Assembly (NCBI RefSeq): GCF_035998675.1
Contig: NZ_DASYHI010000022.1
Coordinates: 248,001-312,000 of the forward strand
Direction of reading: 5' to 3'
Length of the DNA stretch: 64,000 bases
DNA from: Telluribacter sp035998675
GTDB taxonomy: Bacteria > Bacteroidota > Bacteroidia > Cytophagales > Spirosomataceae
Each line of letters begins with the position of its first letter. Positions within the stretch are counted from its first letter, which is position 1. The translations under genes and the position numbers were made by a program. The notes beneath the pieces are model-generated. The model was not told the origin of the DNA and ran no database searches. It saw only the letters and a list, made by a program, of their open reading frames with translations. Positions 7,831-16,838 of the stretch are shown piece after piece.

Positions 7831-10296
7831 ATGAAACTTTTTTTTACTCGATTATTTGCCGTTATGACTCTCGCTGCTGCCCTGCTTTCCGCCCATCCTG
7901 CCTCCGCCCAATCGGGTATGAGAGGTCAGGTTTCGGGCGTTGTACAGGATGAAAAGCAACAGCCATTCCCATTTGTAAACGTATTATTATTAAAAGCGAA
8001 AGACTCCACCCTGGCAAAAGGTACCACTACTGATGTGGATGGTAAGTACCTGATTGAACAAATAGAAGCGGGTAAGTACCTGACTTTGATTTCCATGGTT
8101 GGGTACCAGAAAGTATACAGCCAACCGTTCATCGTCGCCAGCGACAACGTACAACTTTCTTCGATTTCCTTATCAACGGATACGCAAAACCTGAAGGAGT
8201 TGACCGTAGTAGCCAAGAAGCCCTTTATTGAGCAGCAGATAGACCGCACCGTTCTGAACGTGGAGAATAGTATAGTAGCGGCGGGTGCCACCGCCCTGGA
8301 AGTACTGGAACGTGCTCCCGGTGTTACCGTGGACCAGCAGAATGAGCGCCTTATGCTACGCGGTAAAGACGGCGTAATTGTTCAGATTGACGGAAAGCAA
8401 ACCTTTCTTTCCCAGCAGGAGCTTATGAATCTGCTGCGTAACACGCCCAGCGATAACATTGAGAAAATCGAGCTGATTACCAATCCTTCGTCCAAGTACG
8501 ATGCCGCCGGTAACTCGGGTATTATCAATATCAAATTCAAGCGGAACAAAAACTTCGGTACCAACGGGACTTTTACCGTAGGTGGTGGGGTAGTAGGTGA
8601 CAAGTACGGACGCGGCAACTCTTCGCTTTCTTTGAATCACCGCGAAGGCAAAATAAGTACGTTCGCCAACCTGAACGGGTACAAAGGCCGGGGCTTTAAC
8701 ACAAACGAAATTTACCGGACTATTCCTTTCAACGACAACATTACCATATTTGACCAGGAGAGCTCGCGTATCAACAATTCAGCGAATTATAGTCTGCGGG
8801 CAGGCATTGACTACTTTGTAACCAAGAAAACAACTGTTGGTGCTCTGGTGTCGGGATTTTATAACGACTGGAGTACCCCAATCGGCGAAACCAACACCCG
8901 CATCCTGAACGGTGACCTGAGTGTGCGTCAAACCTACCGCACGGTTTCGGAAAGTGGCTCCAAAATGAATAACCTCAGCGCCAATGTAAACCTGAAACAC
9001 CAGTTCGATGACAAGGGGAAAGAACTGACTTTTGATGCGGACTACGTACAGTACAACGGCAAAAGCAACAACCTGCTGGATACCCGCTATTTCAATCCGG
9101 GCGGTGAGTCGGCCGGTACTCCCGAACTGGTGCGTAACAGCATGCCATCTAATATTAACATTGGCGTAGCCAAAATGGATTACACCCAACTGGTGGGCAA
9201 AGCGAAGCTGGAAGCGGGCCTTAAAACCAGCTACGTAGCGTCGGACAACAACATGCGGTTTGAGATTAAGCTGGATGACTGGAGCCTGGACCCCACCCGT
9301 ACCAACCACTTTAAGTACACTGAAAATATCAACGCGGCATATACCAACCTCAGCGGAAAAATTAACGCCAAAACCCAGTACCAGTTAGGTTTGCGCGCCG
9401 AACATACGCACTCTGTCGGAAACTCGGTTACCCTGAATGACATCCGCGACCGCAACTACGTTAACCTGTTCCCGAGCGTGTTTGTATCGCGCCAGCTGGA
9501 CAGCAGCAACGTTCTGAACCTGTCGTATAGCCGTCGCATTGACCGTCCCGACTACCAGTCACTTAACCCGTTTGAGTTTTACCTGGACCCTTTTACCTTT
9601 CAGCGCGGTAACCCTAACCTGAAACCCCAGTTTACCCACGCGTTTCAGTTGGCGCATACGTACAAGAGCTTTCTGAATACCACCCTGGCTTATAGTAAAA
9701 TTAAAGATGTCATTGTCAGGGAAGTACCTCGCCAAATCGCGTCTGAGAACAAGACCTATATAACCACCGAAAACCTGGACAATCAGGATAACCTGAGCCT
9801 GACGATTTCGATGCCCCTGCCAGTAACCAAGTGGTGGACCGTACAAACCAACTTTACCGGAGTATATAATCGTTACCAGACATTCTACCAGAATGAACTG
9901 TTTGACGTAGAGCAAATTAACTGGAACGCCTATGTGAATAACCAGTTCCGTTTGCCCAAAGGCTGGTCGGCTGAGGTGTCCGGCTGGTACAACAGCGCCA
10001 GCATCTACGGTTTCTTCCAGGTAAATCCACAGGGTATGCTGAACCTGGGCTTGCAGAAAACCATGCTGGATAAGAAAGGTACCTTACGCCTGAACGTCAA
10101 CGACCTTTTCTGGACCAACCAGTTCAAGGGTGTAGCTGAGTTCAATGAAATTAACCTGAGGGTGCAGTCAAGATGGCCCAGCCGTCAGGTACGGGCAACA
10201 TTTACCTACCGCTTTGGCAATCAGAATGTGAAGGGTGCCCGTCAGCGCAAAACTGGTTCGGATGAATTACAGCAGCGCGTACAGACAAATAATTAA
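7831..10296 (+). CDS. TonB-dependent receptor-like outer-membrane beta-barrel protein
   Basis: An 821-residue outer-membrane protein. Residues 1-27 are a signal peptide (ending ASAQ). A carboxypeptidase-like regulatory domain follows at about 32-115 (GVVQDEKQQPFPFVNVLLL, DVDGKYLIEQI), then a plug domain with ALEVLERAPGVTVD and SKYDAAGNSGIINIK, then a long barrel rich in alternating aromatic/polar strands (SYSRRIDRPDYQSLNPFEFY). This is the Bacteroidota outer-membrane beta-barrel family related to SusC-like transporters, but without an adjacent SusD. Substrate unknown. It is a single-gene unit with a promoter-like element upstream and a strong terminator downstream. Confidence 0.88.
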   Translation: MKLFFTRLFAVMTLAAALLSAHPASAQSGMRGQVSGVVQDEKQQPFPFVNVLLLKAKDSTLAKGTTTDVDGKYLIEQIEAGKYLTLISMVGYQKVYSQPFIVASDNVQLSSISLSTDTQNLKELTVVAKKPFIEQQIDRTVLNVENSIVAAGATALEVLERAPGVTVDQQNERLMLRGKDGVIVQIDGKQTFLSQQELMNLLRNTPSDNIEKIELITNPSSKYDAAGNSGIINIKFKRNKNFGTNGTFTVGGGVVGDKYGRGNSSLSLNHREGKISTFANLNGYKGRGFNTNEIYRTIPFNDNITIFDQESSRINNSANYSLRAGIDYFVTKKTTVGALVSGFYNDWSTPIGETNTRILNGDLSVRQTYRTVSESGSKMNNLSANVNLKHQFDDKGKELTFDADYVQYNGKSNNLLDTRYFNPGGESAGTPELVRNSMPSNINIGVAKMDYTQLVGKAKLEAGLKTSYVASDNNMRFEIKLDDWSLDPTRTNHFKYTENINAAYTNLSGKINAKTQYQLGLRAEHTHSVGNSVTLNDIRDRNYVNLFPSVFVSRQLDSSNVLNLSYSRRIDRPDYQSLNPFEFYLDPFTFQRGNPNLKPQFTHAFQLAHTYKSFLNTTLAYSKIKDVIVREVPRQIASENKTYITTENLDNQDNLSLTISMPLPVTKWWTVQTNFTGVYNRYQTFYQNELFDVEQINWNAYVNNQFRLPKGWSAEVSGWYNSASIYGFFQVNPQGMLNLGLQKTMLDKKGTLRLNVNDLFWTNQFKGVAEFNEINLRVQSRWPSRQVRATFTYRFGNQNVKGARQRKTGSDELQQRVQTNN

Positions 10297-10364
10297 TTCC
10301 AAAAGGAGTATCAGTTGACGAGAGTTGACTTTATTCATACGATTAGTTTAGGTTAAGAAAATGG

Positions 10365-10400
10365 AAATCCACTCCCGAATTGAGGAGTGGATTTTTTATT
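10365..10400 (+). terminator. Rho-independent terminator of the receptor gene
   Basis: An 11-bp perfect stem, AAATCCACTCC at 10365-10375 with 10384-10394, 8-nt loop, followed by a T-rich tail. Confidence 0.85.
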
Positions 10401-10412
10401 TTGGGCAGGTAC

Positions 10413-10447
10413 CAAAAAAAGTAGAGAGGCTCGTACGAGCCTCTCTA
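10413..10447 (-). terminator. Rho-independent terminator of pgk (minus strand)
   Basis: A 26-bp perfect palindrome at 10422-10447 centred on CGTACG (arms TAGAGAGGCTCGT). On the minus strand it is followed by CTTTTTTT, the expected U tract 47 bp after the pgk stop codon. Confidence 0.8.
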
Positions 10448-10493
10448 TCAATCTATACCAAATCGTAAATGGGGTACTGAGGTCCGCCTGGGA

Positions 10494-11684
10494 TCAGGCT
10501 TCCAGGGCGGCTACGCCCGGCAGAGTTTTGCCTTCCATGTATTCCAGAAGGGCACCTCCCCCCGTTGATACGTAGCTTACGCGGTCACCGTAGCCGGCGT
10601 TGTTGACGGCCGAAGCGGAGTCGCCCCCACCAATCAGGGAGAAAGCATCGTTTTCTTCGGTCGCTTTTACAACGGCTTCGGCGATGGCGTTGGTACCTAC
10701 GGCGAAATTAGGGAACTCAAACACGCCCATGGGACCGTTCCAGAGAATGGTTTTGGAATTGGCTACTATATCCAAAAACAACTTTACGGATTCGGGTCCA
10801 ATGTCGAGGCCTTCCCATCCATCAGGAATTTCACCGGCTTTTACCGTCTGGCGGTTGGCGTCATTGCTAAAGTCATCCGCAATAACGTTATCAAGCGGAA
10901 GTATGATATTTACGCCTTTGCTCTTTGCTTTTTCCAGTATTTCGAGGGTGAGGTCCTGCTTATCGGCTTCCAGAAGTGACTTCCCTATGTTGCCGCCTTT
11001 CGCTTTGGAAAAAGTATAGGACATGCCCCCCCCAATAATGAGGTTATCTACATTATCGAGCAGGCGCTCAATAATCAGGATTTTATCCGATATTTTGGCT
11101 CCGCCCATAATGGCCGTGAAAGGACGCTCGGCATGTTCCAGAATCCGCTGGGCATTGTCCAGTTCGGCCTGCATTACGTACCCACAGACTTTATCTGGAA
11201 AGTACTGTCCAATAACGGCCGTAGAAGCGTGAGCGCGGTGGGCGGTACCGAAGGCATCCATCACCCACACATCTCCCAGTTTGGCCAGCTTCTGCGCAAA
11301 CTCCTCGTCTCCTTTTTCTTCTTCCTTATAAAAACGCAGGTTTTCCAGCAGTAAAATCTCCCCCGGCTGCAGGTTAGCAGCCAGTCCAGTCGCCTGCTCA
11401 CCAATGCAATCATCCGCAAACTTTACCGTACGACCAAAAATCAGCGAAAGTGGTGTCACCAGGTGCTTTAGTGAGTACTTTTCGGTGGGTCCGTTTTTGG
11501 GACGCCCCAGGTGTGACATCAGAATACAGGCCCCTCCGTCGTTCAGTATTTTGGTTATGGTAGGAACTGTGGCCTTAATGCGGGTATCATCAGTAATCTC
11601 AAATTTATCATTGAGCGGTACGTTGAAGTCTACCCGAACCAGGGCTTTCTTTCCGGAAAAATCGTAAGAGTCAAGTGTTCTCAT
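10494..11684 (-). CDS. pgk: Phosphoglycerate kinase
   Basis: A 396-residue glycolytic kinase (1,3-bisphosphoglycerate + ADP to 3-phosphoglycerate + ATP). The ATG at 11684 gives MRTLDSYDFSGKKALVRVDFNVP, the normal PGK N-terminus; the longer frame adds unrelated residues. Visible family blocks are RVDFNVPL, ILMSHLGRPK, LLLENLRFYKEEE, the MGGAKISDKI nucleotide-site loop, and the GGGDSASAVN glycine loop near the C-terminus. It is monocistronic, with a -7-like element upstream and a hairpin plus U tract downstream. Confidence 0.97.
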   Translation of the reverse strand: MRTLDSYDFSGKKALVRVDFNVPLNDKFEITDDTRIKATVPTITKILNDGGACILMSHLGRPKNGPTEKYSLKHLVTPLSLIFGRTVKFADDCIGEQATGLAANLQPGEILLLENLRFYKEEEKGDEEFAQKLAKLGDVWVMDAFGTAHRAHASTAVIGQYFPDKVCGYVMQAELDNAQRILEHAERPFTAIMGGAKISDKILIIERLLDNVDNLIIGGGMSYTFSKAKGGNIGKSLLEADKQDLTLEILEKAKSKGVNIILPLDNVIADDFSNDANRQTVKAGEIPDGWEGLDIGPESVKLFLDIVANSKTILWNGPMGVFEFPNFAVGTNAIAEAVVKATEENDAFSLIGGGDSASAVNNAGYGDRVSYVSTGGGALLEYMEGKTLPGVAALEA

Positions 11685-11714
11685 AGAGTAATTGTGATTG
11701 GATTTGGACGGAAA

Positions 11715-11722
11715 CAAATGTA
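11715..11722 (-). promoter_or_regulatory. Bacteroidota -7 promoter element for pgk (TACATTTG)
   Basis: On the minus strand this reads TACATTTG, matching TAnnTTTG, about 30 bp before the pgk ATG. An upstream TTTG box is not obvious. Confidence 0.45.
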
Positions 11723-11909
11723 AACCAATTCTTTCCTAAATACTATATAAGTTGCAGACAATTAGCTATTTACATAAACATAGTGCAATTTTTACTATTT
11801 ATTTTTCTATTTGTCTGGTATATAATAATCATGAACTCATCGGGTACTAATACCGTTTTATCCCTAGCAAAAGCCACTACCCATCCACCCTTAATAGTAC
11901 TTACAATCC

Positions 11910-13646
11910 GTGAGCAGCAGCGACCCCTCGCGTACCGAACTACCTCCCAAATACTACCTCGACTACTTTGGGTATGTACTGGATTTTGTTCAGAAAATGT
12001 ACGGCCATATCCTGAACAAAAACGAGGAGGAGTTTCTGCGCTCCTACCACGCCTTATCCGAAGACGCCCGCTGCCTTTTTATCCGGTTCAGCAACCGAAG
12101 GGGAGCATTTTTCCGGATAAATACCCTGGCCTACGCGGAAATCTGCGATATACCCGACGCCCTCACCGAACTTATTCAGAATGGCTTTGCGGAAGTAATT
12201 TCGGAGCAGCACGCCCACCGGGCCCCGGAGGTACTTAACCTGTTCAGCAAGCCCGAACTGCTGTTGCTTACGCAGTCGCTGGCGCCGGTTATCATGCCTC
12301 CCAAAACTATTCACAAGCCGGACCTGATGCGTTGGCTCTTGCACGAATATTCTTTTCCGGTCCTTTTTGAGGCCATTGAAGCGCTTGACCCAATCGTGAA
12401 AGTAGGCTACGAACTGGAAGTCATGATGATGAAGTTTCTCTTCTTCGGAAACCGCCACGCCGACATGACCGAGTTTGTGGTACGTGATCTGGGGCATGTG
12501 CGCTACCAGTCGTTCGACGAGGAACAGCTGTCTGTCCGCTTTGCTACCCGACAGGACGCCGACGACAAGCTGATGATTTCGCTGACCAAAGAAACCTTTC
12601 ACGAGCTGAAAGAGGAGCTGCCCCCCGAAGAAATTTACGACTGGTTTATGAACTGGCAGGGCGGGCTCCCCGAGGAGCTGAGCGCGGTGGCGCTGCCTTC
12701 GTTCCGGCAGCTGGTACTTCGGGTGGGGGCCTGGCTGGAACGCAGGAAACTGCCCGAGCAGGCCCTGACGGTCTATCAGCTTACCGACCACGCCCCCTCG
12801 CGTGAGCGACGCGCCCGGCTGCTCCACCGCCTGGGCGATACCGAAGAAGCCCTGGCCCTGTGCGATGACATGGAGGCGCACCCGCAAAATGCCGATGAAC
12901 GTTTTTTTGCGCTGGATTTTCGGGAAAAAATCTTGAATAAGAAAAAGCGAGCCACCCGTCGTACTACGCAGGCTCTGCAGGCAGCCGAATCCGTGGGGAT
13001 ACCAATCAATTTTCGCTACCGGGTAGAGCGCGGCGTGATTGAGTACTACCAGGAGCGGGGATACAATGCTCTTTTCAGTGAAAATGAACCCTGGCGGGCC
13101 TTGTTTGGGTTGCTGTTCTGGGACATTATTTATGATACCAATGTCCAGGCCATTCACCATCCCCTACAGCGGGTACCTTCAGACTTCTTTCTGCCGGATT
13201 TTTATTTCAAACGACACAGTATGCTCAAGGCTCGGATACTGGAGCTGGGTCGGAAGGAAGACATAGTGGCTGCTGTAGAGACTACCTACGCCGAAAAGTT
13301 TGGTATTTCTAATGTACTGGTGGGCTGGTACCCGGAGCTACTGGCCGCGGTACGGGCGGTGGTAGAGTTGGTCCGGCCTACGCAGTTGCACGCGGTCCTG
13401 CTGGAGATGGCTGCCAACCTGCGGGAAAATACCCGGGGGTTTCCGGACCTGCTGGTATGGAACGAGGAAGAGTACGCCTTTGTGGAGGTTAAATCACCCA
13501 CGGACCATCTTTCGGCCCGACAACTTCACTGGCAGCACTTTTTTGCCGATCTGGGTGTTAGCAGTAAGGTACTTCGGGTGGTATGGGTAAAGGATAACCC
13601 GGAGCAGGAAATGCAGGAAGAGGATAATAAAAACCCGATTGAATAA
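11910..13646 (+). CDS. FAN1-like VRR-NUC domain nuclease
   Basis: A 578-residue protein whose architecture matches bacterial FAN1 (Fanconi-associated nuclease 1) homologues, structure-specific nucleases that cleave 5' flaps and unhook DNA crosslinks. The N-terminal region (YYLDYFGYVLDFVQKMY, then ARCLFIRFSNRRGAFFR) is the FAN1 winged-helix block; the middle looks like helical TPR repeats; and the C-terminal VRR-NUC fold has the PD-(D/E)xK residues Pro512-Asp513 (GFPDLLVW) and Glu526-Val527-Lys528 (FVEVKSP). The start is GTG, because an in-frame stop lies just upstream and no ATG precedes the conserved domain. It stands alone between pgk and a cytochrome gene. Confidence 0.85.
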   Translation: MSSSDPSRTELPPKYYLDYFGYVLDFVQKMYGHILNKNEEEFLRSYHALSEDARCLFIRFSNRRGAFFRINTLAYAEICDIPDALTELIQNGFAEVISEQHAHRAPEVLNLFSKPELLLLTQSLAPVIMPPKTIHKPDLMRWLLHEYSFPVLFEAIEALDPIVKVGYELEVMMMKFLFFGNRHADMTEFVVRDLGHVRYQSFDEEQLSVRFATRQDADDKLMISLTKETFHELKEELPPEEIYDWFMNWQGGLPEELSAVALPSFRQLVLRVGAWLERRKLPEQALTVYQLTDHAPSRERRARLLHRLGDTEEALALCDDMEAHPQNADERFFALDFREKILNKKKRATRRTTQALQAAESVGIPINFRYRVERGVIEYYQERGYNALFSENEPWRALFGLLFWDIIYDTNVQAIHHPLQRVPSDFFLPDFYFKRHSMLKARILELGRKEDIVAAVETTYAEKFGISNVLVGWYPELLAAVRAVVELVRPTQLHAVLLEMAANLRENTRGFPDLLVWNEEEYAFVEVKSPTDHLSARQLHWQHFFADLGVSSKVLRVVWVKDNPEQEMQEEDNKNPIE

Positions 13647-13777
13647 AAGATACCGTTTTGTTCTTCGTTTTTTTTCCGGTACCCGATTAGTCAGGAACTA
13701 ATAAGCCTCTGGCTGGTCTTTTTCAGGAATTATACAAAAGTAGGTCAATAGCATTCGGTAAATCAGTGTAGTGTATG

Positions 13778-13785
13778 TACTTTTG
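13778..13785 (+). promoter_or_regulatory. Bacteroidota -7 promoter element (TACTTTTG)
   Basis: TACTTTTG lies 50 bp before the cytochrome ATG, and a TTCG (one mismatch to TTTG) is exactly 20 bp upstream at 13754-13757. Confidence 0.55.
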
Positions 13786-13834
13786 TTCCGTTTTTTGGTC
13801 TGAATAGTTGTTTTAATTTTCTTTAATTACTCTC

Positions 13835-14209
13835 ATGAAAAAAAGCTTTGGATTTTTGCTGGCAACCGTAGTTGCCACACTTTTGGGCGCTGTCTCGGCA
13901 AATGCACAAGTTAAAGTACCTGATGACATCAATGCGTTGCTCACTAAGTATACCTGTTTTGCCTGTCACCGCGCCGACACCCGTCTGGTAGGTCCGGCTT
14001 ATGTAGATGTAGCGAAGAAAGGGTACAAGAATGAGCGGATTGTTGAGCTTATCTACAAACCAGAACCAGCTAACTGGCCTGGTTACCCTCCCATGGCTCC
14101 TATGACCCAGGTACCTAAGGAAGATGCTCTGAAACTGGCGGTGTGGATTAACTCCCTGGCTCCCAAAACTGCTCCTGCCAAAGCAGCAGCTACTAAGAAA
14201 AAGAGCTAA
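13835..14209 (+). CDS. Small c-type cytochrome (class I, mono-haem)
   Basis: A 124-residue exported cytochrome. A signal peptide occupies residues 1-24 (ending ANAQ). The single haem-binding motif is Cys41-Phe-Ala-Cys44-His45, and the likely distal ligand is one of the Met residues in GYPPMAPMTQ (about 87-90). The C-terminus is an Ala/Lys-rich tail (KAAATKKKS). It would carry electrons in the periplasm. It is monocistronic. Speculatively it could accept electrons from the GMC dehydrogenase at the left of the window, but nothing links them except presence. Confidence 0.88.
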   Translation: MKKSFGFLLATVVATLLGAVSANAQVKVPDDINALLTKYTCFACHRADTRLVGPAYVDVAKKGYKNERIVELIYKPEPANWPGYPPMAPMTQVPKEDALKLAVWINSLAPKTAPAKAAATKKKS

Positions 14210-14271
14210 TTAGCCGATAGCGATTAGTTATTAGCTTTCGAAGTCTAAGTAAAAAGCCATATTGAAAATAG

Positions 14272-14320
14272 CACAAAAGAGCGGGAGTGCAGCCAATGGC
14301 TACGCTCCCGCTCTTTTGTG
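14272..14320. terminator. Strong bidirectional terminator
   Basis: A long hairpin between convergent genes: arms CACAAAAGAGCGGGAG (from 14272) and its complement ending at 14320, flanked by A and T runs on the two sides, serving the cytochrome gene and probably the M16 peptidase gene. Confidence 0.85.
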
Positions 14321-14427
14321 GTTTATAAGGTACTCACTCTGAGACTCTTGTCCTGAAATTTTATTTTAAAATAATTTAGAACTCAGAATTCATCGCAGCG
14401 ACGACCGCTAATTCATAATCTCACTCC

Positions 14428-15720
14428 CTACTCCTCCGGCAGGAAGGTCAGGTAGCTGAACTTCGTTTCGTCGAACATATCCTGCGCCAGCTCCTGCAAC
14501 TGCCGGGCCGTTACCTGTTTAATCTCTTCAAATATTTCGGGTAGGGTATCTACCCGGCCGGTATCCAGCAGGCTCTTGGCCATCATCAGCATAAAACTCA
14601 TGTTGCTCTCCTCCGACATCGCCAATTGCCCCATCAGTTGCACCTTGGTATGGTGCAGTTGGGTAGTAGTAAGCGGCTGCTCGCGCAGGCGGCGCAGTTC
14701 TTTATGAATCAGCGAAATACTGCGAATAAGCTGCTTCTGTTCCGTACCAAAATAAATGCCCAGGAAGCCCGTATCCAGATAAGGAGTATAGTTGGCCTCA
14801 ATAGAGTACACGAAGCCATAGCGTTCACGAAGGGCCATGTTAAAGCGTGAGTTCATACCCGGCCCCCCCAGCAGATTTACCAACATGAAGAAAGGCAACC
14901 GACGGTCGTCCGTCAGAGCGTAGGATGGACGTCCCATTGCACACTGGGCCTGCGTAATGGACCGCGCTACTTCTTTTCGTTCGGGGGTATAGAGGTGGGG
15001 AGCTACCCGCACCCGGGATGTTTTTTGGGCCGGTAAACTCGACAGGTACTTCTCGGCGGTACGTACTACCTTCGCAAAAGGCAACCGGCTTACCGAAGCC
15101 ACTACAATCCGTTCGGTATCGAGGTTATCCACAATAAATTTTCGCAGGTCGGCGGCTCCGAACGAACGAACCGTGTCGGCAGTACCCAGTATATTGTTAC
15201 CCAGGGCGTGCTTCGGGAAGAGTAATTCATCAAAATCGTCCTGAATGGCATCTTCGGGAGAATCGTAGTACATGGACATTTCTTCCAGAATCACGTTCCG
15301 CTCCCGCTCAATCTGCTTCTCGGGAAACACCGAATGAAAGGCAATGTCAGCTAACAGGTCCAGGGCTTTGTCAAAATGCTCGTCCAGTACCGAGGCGTGA
15401 AAGCAAATTTTTTCTTTGGTAGTATAGGCGTTTAGTTCACCGCCTACGGTTTCCAGCCGGTTTATAATATGGTGGGAGCGGCGTTTCTCCGTACCTTTAA
15501 ATGCCATGTGTTCCCAGAAATGCGCCAGTCCCTGCTGCTCGGGAAGTTCGTCGCGGCTCCCGATGTCGAGCATAATACCGCAGTGGGCAATTTGGGTGTA
15601 GGGTACCTGTTTATGAGCAATACGTATGCCATTGGGAAGGGTATGGAGCTGGTACTCTTCCGAAAGGGTTGTTTCCGGGTGTGTATTACCTACCTTTTTA
15701 CGGGGTATGTTTCTCTTCAT
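14428..15720 (-). CDS. M16 family zinc metallopeptidase
   Basis: A 430-residue single-unit member of the insulinase/processing-peptidase family. The inverted zinc motif HxxEH is intact at His67-Glu70-His71 (HFWEHMAFKGT), and the downstream glutamate ligand is expected in ERERNVILEEM. The second half is the inactive M16 repeat fold. There is no signal peptide, so it is probably cytoplasmic, although homologues are sometimes annotated as exported. It is divergent from the glycosyltransferase gene, with 83 bp between starts. Confidence 0.9.
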   Translation of the reverse strand: MKRNIPRKKVGNTHPETTLSEEYQLHTLPNGIRIAHKQVPYTQIAHCGIMLDIGSRDELPEQQGLAHFWEHMAFKGTEKRRSHHIINRLETVGGELNAYTTKEKICFHASVLDEHFDKALDLLADIAFHSVFPEKQIERERNVILEEMSMYYDSPEDAIQDDFDELLFPKHALGNNILGTADTVRSFGAADLRKFIVDNLDTERIVVASVSRLPFAKVVRTAEKYLSSLPAQKTSRVRVAPHLYTPERKEVARSITQAQCAMGRPSYALTDDRRLPFFMLVNLLGGPGMNSRFNMALRERYGFVYSIEANYTPYLDTGFLGIYFGTEQKQLIRSISLIHKELRRLREQPLTTTQLHHTKVQLMGQLAMSEESNMSFMLMMAKSLLDTGRVDTLPEIFEEIKQVTARQLQELAQDMFDETKFSYLTFLPEE

Positions 15721-15803
15721 TCTTATTTAACACAAAATCACTTCCGATAATTTTCGGTGGTAAGGGCAAAATTACGGAATTTTGTCCGATACCTGTTTAT
15801 TCA

Positions 15804-16805
15804 ATGAACCCACAGCGCATTCTGGTCATTCAGACCGCTTTTATCGGCGACGTTATTCTGGCCACCTCCCTGCTTGAAACGCTACATAGCCACTTCCCCG
15901 CCGCTCAGATTGACCTGCTGGTTCGTAAAGGAAACGAAGGGCTGTTTCAGCAGCACCCCTACCTGAACAAGGTACTTATCTGGCAAAAAAAAGGGGGAAA
16001 GTACAAGAGCCTGCTGCAACTGCTGCGGCAGATACGCGCCCAGCGATACGACTGGCTGATTAATGTGCAACGCTTTGGCTCCACCGGATTCCTGACGGCC
16101 TTTTCGGGCGCTGCAGTTCGTACGGGTTTTGATAAAAATCCTTTTTCCTTTTTATTTACCGATAGCATTCCGCACCGACTCGAAAAAGGAGTCCATGAAG
16201 TAGACAGAAATCATGAATTACTAAAGAAGTACCTGCCCGGCCCGGTAGCCCGGCCCCGCCTCTACCCTTCCGCCTCCGACTACCAGAAAGTAGCGCCGTA
16301 CCAAACGCAGCCTTACCTGTGTATTGCACCGGCTTCGGTTTGGTATACCAAACAGTACCCCGCCGAACGCTGGGCTGAACTCCTGAGAAAGCTCCCCGAT
16401 CAGTACCGAGTATTTCTGCTGGGTAGCCCCGACGACCGACACCTGGCCGAGCGTATTATCAAAAGTTCCGGACGAAGTACTTCGGTAGTGAATTTGAGTG
16501 GTCAGCTCCAGTTTCTGGAATCAGCGGCTCTGATGGAAAAGGCCACGATGAACTATGTCAACGATTCGGCACCTATGCACCTGGCCTCGGCGGTGAACGC
16601 GCCGGTTTGTGCGGTATATTGCTCCACAGTACCCGAATTTGGTTTTGGTCCCTTATCGGCCGGGGCGTACATTGTCGAGAAGAAGGAGCCGCTCTACTGC
16701 CGTCCCTGCGGCCTCCACGGTCACAAAGCCTGTCCCGAAGGGCATTTTCGCTGTGCTTTTGATATTGAGCTTACGCAGCTACTGCAGGTACTTCCCCAAC
16801 CATAA
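15804..16805 (+). CDS. Glycosyltransferase family 9 (heptosyltransferase-like)
   Basis: A 333-residue GT-B enzyme. The ATG at 15804 gives MNPQRILVIQTAFIGDVILA, the GT9 N-terminal block with the GD motif of ADP-heptose transferases; the longer frame adds an unrelated 45-residue extension. The C-terminal half carries the nucleotide-sugar region (CIAPASVWYTKQYPAERWAEL) and NDSAPMHLASAVNAPVCAVY, the family's phosphate-binding stretch. It probably adds a sugar to lipopolysaccharide core in the cytoplasm. No other LPS-core genes are adjacent. Confidence 0.9.
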   Translation: MNPQRILVIQTAFIGDVILATSLLETLHSHFPAAQIDLLVRKGNEGLFQQHPYLNKVLIWQKKGGKYKSLLQLLRQIRAQRYDWLINVQRFGSTGFLTAFSGAAVRTGFDKNPFSFLFTDSIPHRLEKGVHEVDRNHELLKKYLPGPVARPRLYPSASDYQKVAPYQTQPYLCIAPASVWYTKQYPAERWAELLRKLPDQYRVFLLGSPDDRHLAERIIKSSGRSTSVVNLSGQLQFLESAALMEKATMNYVNDSAPMHLASAVNAPVCAVYCSTVPEFGFGPLSAGAYIVEKKEPLYCRPCGLHGHKACPEGHFRCAFDIELTQLLQVLPQP

Positions 16806-16838
16806 AAAAAGCCCGCCGATTGGCGGGCTTTTCTCTTT
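16804..16838. terminator. Bidirectional Rho-independent terminator
   Basis: Stem GCCCGCC at 16811-16817 pairs with 16822-16828 across a GATT loop, with AAAAAAA before and TTTTCTCTTTATT after. It overlaps the stop codons of both converging genes. Confidence 0.85.

Noticed and set aside
11783..12238. 151-residue plus-strand frame starting before the FAN1-like gene
   Set aside because: It overlaps the FAN1-like frame, its later residues are low-complexity Arg/Pro-rich, and the FAN1 frame has clear family motifs.
12054..13160. 368-residue minus-strand frame opposite the FAN1-like gene
   Set aside because: Composition is typical of an antisense shadow and it shows no family; the plus strand encodes a recognised protein.
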